Positions 52,800 to 61,896 of a stretch of DNA of 64,000 bases are shown in pieces. The notes under the pieces were generated by a model, which ran no database searches, was not told the DNA's origin, and worked only from the letters and a program-made list of their open reading frames with translations. How positions within the stretch are numbered: position 1 is the stretch's first letter; every line of letters begins with the position of its first letter. The stretch is from Candidatus Defluviilinea proxima (GTDB lineage: Bacteria; Chloroflexota; Anaerolineae; Anaerolineales; Villigracilaceae), in the NCBI GenBank assembly GCA_016721115.1, contig JADKIW010000001.1, positions 2,123,501 to 2,187,500 of the forward strand, written 5' to 3'. The position numbers were made by a program, and so were the translations under genes.

Positions 52800-53939
52800 T
52801 TATTTCGGGATCGCTATTTGTGGAGCGATCCAGACTGCCCAGTCTTGTGCCGATGAGCCGTTTGCCAGGATTGCCAATATAAACTCCACACTCTTACCTT
52901 TAAGTGACGTCAGATCAACATCAACGTTTTTCATAGTACCATCGCATGTGTCAGACCATTCACCTAAAGGTGTTACAGCTCCGCCACTTTCTTTGTAGTT
53001 CAATTGGAATTTCACATTGCCTGTACCGCACGTGCCATCGGCTTGTGCTAAGAAACCGATCTTTGCTGTGAAGTGTTCACCTACAACTACATTGTAGGCG
53101 GGGAAGCGACCGGAGATAACACCGTTATCTACAAATTGGGGATGTGTTTCTAAAACCTTTGCACCAGGTGAACTGCCATCCTCCATCCGTTGGCCATCTC
53201 TGTACATGGTAAAACCGCTTGTGTTTGTATCAGGTCCGCCAAACGTGATGGTACCTGCACCAGTGATCCATGTTGCAGAAGGGGCACGTGTATAAAAATC
53301 ATAGCCAGAGCTGAATACTCCAACTTTAATATCCGCAAAGAAGGATGTCCCTTGATATCCGCTTAAAATGGGAATCAAGACGCCGGAAGCGTTTCGTATA
53401 CGCCAATAACTTCGGTAAGAGCCATTTGTTGCGGGAGCTTTCAGGTTTACAGAAAGATCTACTTCTTGGCCTGGGCTCAAAGTTCCGATGGCGATCGGGG
53501 ATGTAGCACTCATTGAATCGCCACTATCGAATACCAGCGAGTATCCACTCCATGTACAAGCTCCTGCGTTCTTGATCCTCCATGTTTTTGTGAAGGTGTC
53601 GCCAGGCGCGAACAGGGTTCCGTCAGGAATGGTCACATCTTTTACGAACAAGCCCTGATCGCAGACCGGCGTGGCAGAAGCGAGCGGGGTGGATGTAACA
53701 GGTGGCAACGTAGGAAACGATACGGCGGTATTCGTCGGTTGTGGGGGCGGCAGGGTTGGGGCGCTAAATGTAGTGGGGGTTGCCACTAAATTCAACTGTG
53801 CCTGCAAGGTTAGGGCCGCCTGCGTGTAAATGGCATTGGGGTCATCGGTTTGTGGTCCGTTTGAAGGCAGGTTGCATGCTGAAACGATAAACATGAACAA
53901 AGTGCCCAAAATAAAAGTGTTACGGATGAATTTAGACAT
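52800..53939 (-). CDS. NBR1-Ig lipoprotein 5 with partner domain
   Basis: 379 residues from the ATG at 53939, chosen because GAGGAG lies 6 bases upstream; the frame opens at 53963. Signal peptide and lipobox end IVSAC. Helical segment (AIYTQAALTLQAQLNL), Pro-rich stalk, NBR1-Ig (DVTIPDGTLFAPGDTFTKTW, NAGACTWSGYSL), then the partner domain of about 165 residues (YDFYTRAPSATWITGAG to ILANGSSAQDWAVWIAPQI). It is the first gene of the array and is organised exactly like lipoprotein 3 and the repeated unit of the giant protein. Confidence 0.85.
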   Translation of the reverse strand: MSKFIRNTFILGTLFMFIVSACNLPSNGPQTDDPNAIYTQAALTLQAQLNLVATPTTFSAPTLPPPQPTNTAVSFPTLPPVTSTPLASATPVCDQGLFVKDVTIPDGTLFAPGDTFTKTWRIKNAGACTWSGYSLVFDSGDSMSATSPIAIGTLSPGQEVDLSVNLKAPATNGSYRSYWRIRNASGVLIPILSGYQGTSFFADIKVGVFSSGYDFYTRAPSATWITGAGTITFGGPDTNTSGFTMYRDGQRMEDGSSPGAKVLETHPQFVDNGVISGRFPAYNVVVGEHFTAKIGFLAQADGTCGTGNVKFQLNYKESGGAVTPLGEWSDTCDGTMKNVDVDLTSLKGKSVEFILAILANGSSAQDWAVWIAPQIAIPK

Positions 53940-54159
53940 GATCTTCTCCTCAAGATGGAACAATTTTACTTCAATGGAGACGTGCCTGCATTGTCCTTTG
54001 TTCCTAGCGCAGATAGGACTCTCGTCCCAATCAACGCATCAAATCGGACCTCAAGCTGGTTCGTGGTTCCCCGGCTTTTTCTCATCTTGAACAGAATCAA
54101 AAACAGGAGTTGAGAAAACTCCTGTTTTGTTGAATCAGGCTTACTCTGAGAAAGATGCG

Positions 54160-55251
54160 TTATTTCTCGTAAGGTTTGCCGCCTGCGGCAGGAGGTGTCG
54201 CACGTCCTACAACGCCGGTCAGCACGATGATGGTCAAAATGTAAGGGAGCATTTGCGGGAACTGTGATGGAATGTCTGGGCGGAAGATGCTGATCGTGGC
54301 GGTGACGCTGGAACCAAGACCGAATATCAGGGCGCCGATCAGCGAGCCGAAGGGAGTCCACTTGCCGAAGATCATTGCGGCCATGCCGATAAAGCCTAGG
54401 CCGTTTGTCATTAATGGATTGAATACATCTACCGCTTCGAGGGTAAACCATACGCCGCCCAATCCAGCCAATACGCCGCCCCACATCACATTGATGTATC
54501 GCATACGATTAACATTTACGCCGAGGGTATCTGCGGCACGCGGATGTTCACCGATGGCGCGAGTGCGCAGACCCCAAGGTGTGTAGAAGAGCATGTAGTG
54601 AATGAACGCTACAAGGATAAGCATCAGGTAGGTGAGTGGCTTTTGAGCGAAAAAGATCGGGCCGATGAACGGTATTTTAGAAAGGAATGGGATGGGCATC
54701 AATGGGAATGTGCCCGGCCCGGCAGGTAGGTTTTCAGCAAGAAAGGCGCGATACACGTACCCCGTGACACCAATCGCAAGGATGTTGATGACAGTGCCGC
54801 TGATGATCTGATCTACTTTGAACTTGATGGAAATCAGCGCGTGCAACCATGCGAAAAGAATTGCCGCAAGTACACCCAATAGTATTGCAAGCAAGCGGCT
54901 GATATTCCCTGCATTTTCAACACCGATAGTGTCTTTTAAGAGTTGATAGGCAAACAAGTTAACAGCGTAACCGACCATGGCCGACATCAGCATTTGTCCT
55001 TCGATACCGATGTTGAAGATACCAGATCGTTCACACATGACACCACATAGTGCGGCAAATGCAATGGGCGTAACCACACGCAGAGTTTGTGCGAGAGTAT
55101 CGATCACACATTTTTCTCCACACTGTCCGCCGATGATAAGGTTTAGTAATACCCAGACGGCAACCAAGCCAAATACGCTTAAGAGAATGGTGACCCAGGC
55201 TCCGCCGCGCAGGTTGAAAAGCGACTTGTTCGTTTTGGGCGCGGTTGTCAT
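54160..55251 (-). CDS. Nucleoside ABC transporter permease, second subunit (NupQ/YufQ-like)
   Basis: 363 residues, nine or ten helices, of the BPD_transp_2 family. GIFNIGIEGQMLMSAMVGY is the family's glycine-rich permease motif, and IGEHPRAADTLGVNVNRMRY the coupling region near the ATPase. It overlaps the other permease gene by 4 bases (ATGA). With the other permease, the double ATPase and a BMP lipoprotein it makes a complete purine-nucleoside importer like Bacillus NupNOPQ; the substrate is inferred from the family. Confidence 0.88.
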   Translation of the reverse strand: MTTAPKTNKSLFNLRGGAWVTILLSVFGLVAVWVLLNLIIGGQCGEKCVIDTLAQTLRVVTPIAFAALCGVMCERSGIFNIGIEGQMLMSAMVGYAVNLFAYQLLKDTIGVENAGNISRLLAILLGVLAAILFAWLHALISIKFKVDQIISGTVINILAIGVTGYVYRAFLAENLPAGPGTFPLMPIPFLSKIPFIGPIFFAQKPLTYLMLILVAFIHYMLFYTPWGLRTRAIGEHPRAADTLGVNVNRMRYINVMWGGVLAGLGGVWFTLEAVDVFNPLMTNGLGFIGMAAMIFGKWTPFGSLIGALIFGLGSSVTATISIFRPDIPSQFPQMLPYILTIIVLTGVVGRATPPAAGGKPYEK

Positions 55252-56621
55252 GGGCGACCTCCCCAGCCGGTGGTCAAGGATGCTTGCGCCTCGGTCTTTT
55301 CATCCTTCATGCGATAGATGTAGCGCACGATGGCTGGTGCGGCAACGAAGAGCAGTACCAGCGCCTGAATGAGTGAGATGATGTACTTTGAAACGCCGGA
55401 TGTCAATTCCATCAAGTCTGCGCCATTGCGCATGGCACCGAACAAAAGCGACGCGGCAAGAATACCGAAGGGGTTGTTCTTGGCAAGCAATGCAATGCCG
55501 ATGCTATCCCAGCCGTATCCGCTGGAGAAGAACAAAGGTAGACAACGGCAGATCGAAACACCGATCACTTCAACCGTACCGGCGATACCAGCCAATGCAC
55601 CGGAGATAGCCATTGCAACGACAATATTGCGTGTGATGTTGACACCAGCATATTGCGCCGCATTGGGGTTTGCTCCGACCATACGCAGTTCAAAACCGAG
55701 CGTTGTTTTCCACATCAGCCACCACACACCAATTGCCGCGAAAATGGCAAGGAAGATGCCCGTGTGCAAGCGGTCATATTGATCCGTGAAAGGCCACCAG
55801 GCTTGTGTAAGAGGAGGTAACGCCACGAAAGCAATCACTCCGAAAACAAGGCCAGTTACAAGGTATACGGTACGTCGCTGTGTTGCAGTTTTCACTCGAG
55901 CGGATAAAAATCCACCGGCCAGCATGGTGCGTACAGATAAGGCTACAACTACAGCAATAATGATGGCCACAAGCAATGCGTTGAGCGGATTTTGTAATTG
56001 TTGTGGAAATGCCGACATTGTCCACAACTCAGCCTCGGGGGAGATACGAAGCGTTTGAACGCCGGAGGATAAATGGTCACGCAGGGGATAGCTCACCATG
56101 TATTCGCCAAGCCGGAACGCTACGTAGTTCATCATCATTGTACTGATGACTTCATGAGCGCCAGTGCGGGCTTTTAGATAACCCGGGATGACCGCCCATA
56201 TCATGCCACCTAATGCACCGGTCAAGATTGTCAAAGGCAGATGGATGATGCCGGGTAGACCACTGAATGCCACGCCAGCCCATGCCGCACAGATTGAACC
56301 GATGGTGAATTGTCCTTCTACACCAATGTTGAACAGACCAGTCTTGAAACCCACTGTAACCGCCAGACTCAATAATACATAGGGAATGGTGGCGACAAGC
56401 GTTTCTGAGAATCCACGTTGTTTAAAAAAGGCACCGCGCAACAAACCATAATAAGCTTCGCCTACGGTGACCAGGCTTCCTTCGGTAATCCAAATGACCA
56501 GTGCACCGATAATGAAAGCCATTAAGATCGCGAGCATAGGCATTTTTAATGCCGCCCAGATGTCTTTGGTGATTTGACGGAAATTGAATGAAGTTCGCCG
56601 TGTGGCGGCAACATTAGACAT
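55248..56621 (-). CDS. Nucleoside ABC transporter permease, first subunit (NupP/YufP-like)
   Basis: 457 residues with about ten helices. GLFNIGVEGQFTIGSICAAW matches the motif of its partner permease, and MVGANPNAAQYAGVNITRN is the ATPase-contact loop. It is longer than the partner by an inserted hydrophobic and polar segment near residues 230-290. It overlaps the ATPase gene by 8 bases and the partner gene by 4, so subunit levels are coupled. Confidence 0.88.
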   Translation of the reverse strand: MSNVAATRRTSFNFRQITKDIWAALKMPMLAILMAFIIGALVIWITEGSLVTVGEAYYGLLRGAFFKQRGFSETLVATIPYVLLSLAVTVGFKTGLFNIGVEGQFTIGSICAAWAGVAFSGLPGIIHLPLTILTGALGGMIWAVIPGYLKARTGAHEVISTMMMNYVAFRLGEYMVSYPLRDHLSSGVQTLRISPEAELWTMSAFPQQLQNPLNALLVAIIIAVVVALSVRTMLAGGFLSARVKTATQRRTVYLVTGLVFGVIAFVALPPLTQAWWPFTDQYDRLHTGIFLAIFAAIGVWWLMWKTTLGFELRMVGANPNAAQYAGVNITRNIVVAMAISGALAGIAGTVEVIGVSICRCLPLFFSSGYGWDSIGIALLAKNNPFGILAASLLFGAMRNGADLMELTSGVSKYIISLIQALVLLFVAAPAIVRYIYRMKDEKTEAQASLTTGWGGRP

Positions 56622-58167
56622 GTGCGCCCTCCTTCTCTTTTGTGATGCCTGCCATGAGTAAACCTAACTGTTCTCGTGTTGCATCTTTGGCATCCACGGT
56701 ATCCAGAATTTTCCCTTTGTACATCACGGCGATGCGGTCTGAAAGTGCCAAGATCTCGTCCAATTCTGCGCTGATCAACAGCACGGCCGCACCTTTATCG
56801 CGCGCTTCGATGATCTGTTTGTGAATGAATTCGATACTGCCCACATCCAATCCACGTGTGGGTTGGCTTGCGATCAACAATTTGACCGGGCGAGTGAGTT
56901 CACGAGCCACGATCACTTTTTGTTGGTTTCCACCAGAGAGCGCGCCAACAGCGGTTTGTATACCGGGTGTGCGGACATCGAACATTTTGACCAGTTCACG
57001 TGCGTGATTTTCGATCACGTCAAAATCCATTTCAACGCCGTGTGCGTAAGGCTCCTTGTAATAGGTACACATGGCGACGTTGTCGCTTACTGAAAAAGCC
57101 AGCACCAATCCATGTTTGTGCCGATCTTCAGGGATGTGAGATGTTTGGGTCTCTGTCACCTGACGCGGAGTTGCGTGGGATGTGTCCTTGCCCAGAATGG
57201 AGATTTGCCCACTGGCAGAGGGGCGGAGACCGGTCAATGCTTCAGAGAGTTCGGTCTGTCCGTTGCCTTGCACGCCAGCAACACCGAGGATTTCGCCTGC
57301 CCGCACTTCAAAGGTAACGCCGTTCACGGCCGGGTGTTTGCGATCATCCAACACATGCAGGTTTCCTACTTCCAAAATTTTCTCGCTGGGATGCGCCTCG
57401 GCTTTGTCCACCATGAGAATGACATTGCGTCCTACCATCATCTCTGCCAGCAATTCTTTCGTCGCATCTTTCGGGCGGACGGAGCCAACCATCTTCCCTG
57501 AACGCATCACGCTGATGCTATCGGCAACAGCAAAGACTTCTCGTAGTTTATGTGTGATGAAAACGATGGATTTGCCTTGCTTGACAAGAGCACGCATGAT
57601 GACAAATAACTCATCCGCTTCCTGTGGAGTCAAGACAGCGGTGGGTTCATCAAGAATAAGGGTATTAGCTTCACGATATAAAGCCTTGATGATCTCCACA
57701 CGTTGTTGAGCACCGACCGTTAGATCGTGTACAACAGCATTGGGTTCCACGGCAAGGCCGTATTGTTCACTTAATTGTTGCACGCGCTTTGCCACACTTC
57801 GCCGGTCGAGAGTGGCTAAATGTTTCAGAGCACGTGAGCTTTGCGTAAGTGCTTCCTGCCCAAGCATAATGTTCTCGGTGACAGTGAGAGGGGGGACAAG
57901 CATGAAATGTTGATGTACCATACCGATGCCTTTGGCAATGGCATCGTGTGGACTTGTGATCTTGATGGGTTGTCCGTTAATTTTGATTTCCCCGGCATCC
58001 GGCTGATACAGCCCATAAAGAATGTTCATCAGCGTGGATTTACCTGCGCCGTTCTCGCCTAATAAAGCATGAATTTCGCCCTGCTCGAGCGAAAAATTCA
58101 CATCACTATTGGCGAGTACACCGGGGAAACGTTTGGTGATACCGGTGGCTTCCAGAGCAAACGTCAT
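56614..58167 (-). CDS. Nucleoside ABC transporter, tandem ATPase (NupO/YufO-like)
   Basis: 517 residues with two nucleotide-binding domains. The first has Walker A in LLGENGAGKSTLMNILYG and a degenerate signature (VGAQQRVEIIKAL) before LILDEPTAVLT. The second has a degenerate Walker A (VAGVQGNGQTELSEAL) and an intact signature LSGGNQQKVIVARE. This asymmetry is normal for sugar- and nucleoside-type tandem ATPases. It energises the two permeases encoded downstream. A 200-base gap with a hairpin separates it from the binding-protein gene. Confidence 0.92.
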   Translation of the reverse strand: MTFALEATGITKRFPGVLANSDVNFSLEQGEIHALLGENGAGKSTLMNILYGLYQPDAGEIKINGQPIKITSPHDAIAKGIGMVHQHFMLVPPLTVTENIMLGQEALTQSSRALKHLATLDRRSVAKRVQQLSEQYGLAVEPNAVVHDLTVGAQQRVEIIKALYREANTLILDEPTAVLTPQEADELFVIMRALVKQGKSIVFITHKLREVFAVADSISVMRSGKMVGSVRPKDATKELLAEMMVGRNVILMVDKAEAHPSEKILEVGNLHVLDDRKHPAVNGVTFEVRAGEILGVAGVQGNGQTELSEALTGLRPSASGQISILGKDTSHATPRQVTETQTSHIPEDRHKHGLVLAFSVSDNVAMCTYYKEPYAHGVEMDFDVIENHARELVKMFDVRTPGIQTAVGALSGGNQQKVIVARELTRPVKLLIASQPTRGLDVGSIEFIHKQIIEARDKGAAVLLISAELDEILALSDRIAVMYKGKILDTVDAKDATREQLGLLMAGITKEKEGAHV

Positions 58168-58316
58168 GTAGGAAAACTCCTTGTGCGGTGATTCCCTCGA
58201 CTTGCAAAATACTTTGGGACTTTAGATAGATGTCAAAAAACAAAATCAGGATTTTGTAATAACTATATGCAACTGTGTAAAGTGCGTTGGCGATCCCAAG
58301 AGGGCTTTAGACAAGA

Positions 58317-58346
58317 GAGGGTGCTGTACTTCTGCACAGCACCCTC
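58317..58346. terminator. Hairpin between binding-protein and ATPase genes
   Basis: Perfect 11-bp arms 58317-58327 and 58336-58346 with an 8-base loop, 25 bases after the stop of the binding-protein gene on the minus strand. It probably lowers transcription of the ATPase and permeases relative to the binding protein, a common arrangement. Confidence 0.75.
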
Positions 58347-58370
58347 TGTTCTTACTATTTGTTCAACGGA

Positions 58371-59417
58371 TTACGGTTGGTAACCAGTCTTGATGGAGCC
58401 GTCCTTCAAGCCAGCTTCAGCTTCAGAGATCTTGGCTTTGAGTTCAGCAGAGATCTTGCTGTCCCAATCGTGGAAGGGGGCGAGACCTACGCCACCGTTC
58501 TTCAAGTTGGCGGTGATCATACCGGCCTTTGAAGTTCCACCGTTGACGGCCTTGAGATATTCATAAACGGCTACGTCTACGTTCTTGGCGGCGCTGGAGA
58601 GCAACGCAGAGGCAACTTCAGGATAGGTGTTGTATTGATCAACATCCACACCGATGGCCATCAAGTTGTTTTCCTTTGCGGCGAGAAGACCACCGTTACC
58701 GGTGTTACCACCCACGCCGAAGACCACATCACAACCCTGACCGATCATGCTCAAACCAGTTTCCTTGCCCTTAGCGGGGTCAATGAAGGAAGGAACATAA
58801 ACGTTCAAAGCTTGAGTCTCAGCCTTGTACCACTTGGCGCCGGTCTGATAGCCGGTGACGAAGCGCACAACGGGCGGGATCTCGATACCAGCGACTGAGC
58901 AGATGGTGCCAGTCTGGCTCATGCCAGCGGCGAGCACACCAGCCAAAAAGCCAACTTCATCTTCCTGGAACATCAAGCTAGTGACGTTGGTCAAACCGCC
59001 ATCGGCGTAACAATCCTTGGCAGTTGCACCACAGGCCGCAGAGCCTTCAGTGGGGAAGTAGGCGTTATCGATGATGGCAAACTTGATATCAGGATACTGC
59101 TTGGCCTTGGCGGCGGTTGCATCACCCATCAAGAAACCTACGGTTACGATTACGTTGTATCCTTCAGTTGCGAACTGATCGATATTCTTCTCGTAGTCGG
59201 TCTGTTGCTTGGATTCGATATAGTTGGCTTCGAAACCAAATTCAGCAGCAGCCTTCTGAACACCGGCCCATGCAGACTGGTTGAACGACTTATCGTTCAC
59301 ACCGCCGGTATCGGTCACAAGACCGATCTTCAGCTTTTTCGCTCCACCACCACCGCAGGCAGAAAGCGCCAGCGACGCGATGATCAGCAGAGCGATGATC
59401 GAGTACAGCTTTTTCAT
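58371..59417 (-). CDS. BMP-family nucleoside-binding lipoprotein
   Basis: 348 residues from the ATG at 59417, preceded by AGGAGAAG; the frame is open to 59522 without support. Lipobox LALSAC gives the lipid Cys near residue 21, followed by a Gly run. The Bmp/Med fold shows KIGLVTDTGGVNDKSFNQSA and NYIESKQQTDYEKNIDQFA. It captures nucleoside for the transporter encoded downstream. Members bind guanosine, adenosine or inosine. Confidence 0.92.
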   Translation of the reverse strand: MKKLYSIIALLIIASLALSACGGGGAKKLKIGLVTDTGGVNDKSFNQSAWAGVQKAAAEFGFEANYIESKQQTDYEKNIDQFATEGYNVIVTVGFLMGDATAAKAKQYPDIKFAIIDNAYFPTEGSAACGATAKDCYADGGLTNVTSLMFQEDEVGFLAGVLAAGMSQTGTICSVAGIEIPPVVRFVTGYQTGAKWYKAETQALNVYVPSFIDPAKGKETGLSMIGQGCDVVFGVGGNTGNGGLLAAKENNLMAIGVDVDQYNTYPEVASALLSSAAKNVDVAVYEYLKAVNGGTSKAGMITANLKNGGVGLAPFHDWDSKISAELKAKISEAEAGLKDGSIKTGYQP

Positions 59418-59536
59418 GTGTTCTTCTCCTATTGAAAACAGAAAATTTGAAGATATGCCTTTCAGCAATACCTTACGACTTTGCAAGTATAAAGCGTAAG
59501 GATTTATTGTGCAAGCCAGCACATGTTAACGCCGTT

Positions 59537-60550
59537 TCAAGGTTTTTCTGAAGATATATTGGTCGTGATTTCCCCATTTTCCAAATCACTCAACAAATCT
59601 TTCAGTTCTCCCAATACACTTTGAGAGACAAGCCTATCGAATGGGACATACCCAATCGGACTCATTCTTGCATCTGGAAAATTCCCGCCTCTCAAACTTC
59701 GCATCAATATTTGGACTGTGGAACTGGTCTGCCCCAAAACAGAGGTGGCAACGCTCGAACCTTCTTCTCCCAATGCCGCCCGTTGATCCCTCTCCGCCCC
59801 AATGGCTTTGATCTTGGCCTCATTGGCCGCTCGTAACGCGCCAACCGCAGTCTCTCCGCCTACTGCAAAGAGTACATCCACATTTGCTTCTTTGATGAGT
59901 TTCTGTGCATTGTCGTAACCCCATGCATCGTCAATGAACAACTTGCTACTGCTTTCTCCATCCCGATACACCACAAGGACTTTGACCGAAGCGTCCATGT
60001 GTTTTGCACCTGCACGAAAGCCCTCGCAATACCGCCACATGGCATCAATGCCCGAAGTTTCACATACGGTGCCAATATTTTTTGATCTTGTTAATTGTGT
60101 GGCCAATGCCCCGGCAAAGAATCCCATTTGGTCTTCGGGAAATAGAACCGGGATGAAGTTGGGTGTAGGTGAGTCCTCGTCAGGTTGATTTATGCCCATA
60201 AAAACAGAATCAGGATACAGGTCCGCACTATGAAGCGTGGCATCGCGTAGACCAATGCCTGAGGTGACGATCACGTCGTAGCCTGAGTCCGCCAAGTAGG
60301 AGATATTCTTTTCGTAATCTTTTGGGTTTACAGATTCGATGTAGGCCACTTGATCAACAATCCCATCTGCGTGAGATTTTTCCAATCCCGCCCATGTGTT
60401 TTGATTTGGACCAAGGTCGTGCAGGCCGCGTGTGTCTGTTACCAAACCTGCACAGAACACATCTTTTCGAGAACAATCTGGCGATTGTGCACAGGCGGTG
60501 ACGCCCAGTACCACAATCGCCAGAAGAAAATATATTGACTTAATTTGCAA
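59537..60550 (-). CDS. Second BMP-family lipoprotein, diverged
   Basis: 337 residues. Lipobox VLGVTAC. FCAGLVTDTRGLHDLGPNQN and AYIESVNPKDYEKNISYLAD correspond to landmarks in the neighbouring BMP protein, but the two are far apart in sequence; Asp/Asn ligand positions in the first block differ (GLHDLGPNQNTW against GVNDKSFNQSAW). It lies directly upstream on the same strand, 120 bases away. It may recognise another nucleoside for the same permease or act as a sensor. Confidence 0.88.
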   Translation of the reverse strand: MQIKSIYFLLAIVVLGVTACAQSPDCSRKDVFCAGLVTDTRGLHDLGPNQNTWAGLEKSHADGIVDQVAYIESVNPKDYEKNISYLADSGYDVIVTSGIGLRDATLHSADLYPDSVFMGINQPDEDSPTPNFIPVLFPEDQMGFFAGALATQLTRSKNIGTVCETSGIDAMWRYCEGFRAGAKHMDASVKVLVVYRDGESSSKLFIDDAWGYDNAQKLIKEANVDVLFAVGGETAVGALRAANEAKIKAIGAERDQRAALGEEGSSVATSVLGQTSSTVQILMRSLRGGNFPDARMSPIGYVPFDRLVSQSVLGELKDLLSDLENGEITTNISSEKP

Positions 60551-60566
60551 GCTCTAACTCCCGTGC

Positions 60567-61844
60567 TTACAAAGGTTGTGCTTCGCCGCGTTTGACGCCC
60601 AACATAATGACGAACGCGATGACAAAAAATACCGGTGCAAGGATCATGATGATGTTGTAGTTATTGTCCGTCAACTGGATCGCCCAACCGTTCACGTTTG
60701 GGCCGATGATCGCAGAAAGCGTGGAGAACAGATAATACAAACCCGTGTAGGTTCCGATGCGTGCCGCGCTGGTCAGGTCCACGATCATGGGCAGGGAGTT
60801 AATGTTGATGAATGCCCAGCCGATGCCGCCGATGATAAGAAGCACACCGGCGAGTGTCAGCATACGTGTGCCACCTTCTACAAGTGGAATGCCGACGAGG
60901 GGTAGGGGAGCGATGCCAGTGAGCAACGCACTGGCGGGTGTGATGTATAACAGGATCATCATGATGATGAGCGTGATCAAACCAATGGAGATGGTTGTGC
61001 GTCGCCCGATCTTGCCCGCGATGAAACCAGATGGGATGGCGAAGATCACGAAGAATAGAGGCAACACGGAAAGCAAAGTCGCGCCATCGCCGACCTCCAG
61101 CCCGAGGTGATGTTTGGCGTAGAGTGTGAAGAAGGTCTCCACTGCCGAGAAACCGATGAACCAGAAGAAGATCGCAAACAAGATGCGCAAGCCGCTTTTT
61201 TCTTCTTCACTGAAGACTTCTTTGATGCTGGCAAGCATACCGGGTTGTTCTTCAGCCTGTTCATATTCTTTTGGCTCTTCAATGAAAAGATACACGATCA
61301 ATGCCGCAACGATCACAAGCGCCGAGCCAAGCCAAAAGGGAAAGCTTGGACTCATCTTGTAAAGAAGGCCGCCGGTCTGTAATGCTACGATCGTGCCAAC
61401 CCCGCCCATGAAGTTGATGATGCCATTTGCCTGTGAACGAAATGCAGATGGAGTGATGTCGGGCATGAGGGCAACGACTGGAGTGCGCCAGATGGCCGCG
61501 CTAAGTAGTAATGTGCTGGTACATGCCACAAATAAGGGAAGCACAGCTGCCAATGGGATCAACCCAAACGCTAGGGCCGAGATGGGCGCTCCGATTAGGA
61601 TAAAAGGAATACGGCGGCCTAATGGCGTGCGCACTCGATCTGACCACGCGCCGACAGGTGGTTGGATGAACAAGGCCGCGATATTATCGAGCGTCATAAA
61701 GAAGCCGATCACACCGGGGGCGATGTGGAATTTATCTGAGAGAAAGACAGGGACAAAGGCATTGTATACGCCCCAGATCACACTTACGCCAAAAAAACCG
61801 AAGCCGAGCAGGAAGGTCTTGCCGTAATTGAGTCGCGATGTCAT
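60567..61844 (-). CDS. MFS transporter, SLC45/sugar-type
   Basis: 425 residues with 12 helices. The cytoplasmic loop motif WSDRVRTPLGRRIPFILIG between helices 2 and 3 is that of the SLC45/GPH-like disaccharide transporters, and IGRRTTISIG repeats it in the second half. A central EEKSG loop joins the halves. It starts 52 bases after trmD on the same strand. Sugar import is likely; the exact sugar is unknown, though the cell has a cytoplasmic alpha-galactosidase. Confidence 0.85.
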   Translation of the reverse strand: MTSRLNYGKTFLLGFGFFGVSVIWGVYNAFVPVFLSDKFHIAPGVIGFFMTLDNIAALFIQPPVGAWSDRVRTPLGRRIPFILIGAPISALAFGLIPLAAVLPLFVACTSTLLLSAAIWRTPVVALMPDITPSAFRSQANGIINFMGGVGTIVALQTGGLLYKMSPSFPFWLGSALVIVAALIVYLFIEEPKEYEQAEEQPGMLASIKEVFSEEEKSGLRILFAIFFWFIGFSAVETFFTLYAKHHLGLEVGDGATLLSVLPLFFVIFAIPSGFIAGKIGRRTTISIGLITLIIMMILLYITPASALLTGIAPLPLVGIPLVEGGTRMLTLAGVLLIIGGIGWAFININSLPMIVDLTSAARIGTYTGLYYLFSTLSAIIGPNVNGWAIQLTDNNYNIIMILAPVFFVIAFVIMLGVKRGEAQPL

Positions 61845-61896
61845 GGTTGCCTCCAGTTTTCAAGTCTAACGTTAAAGGTCGTTGACTTCTGACCCT

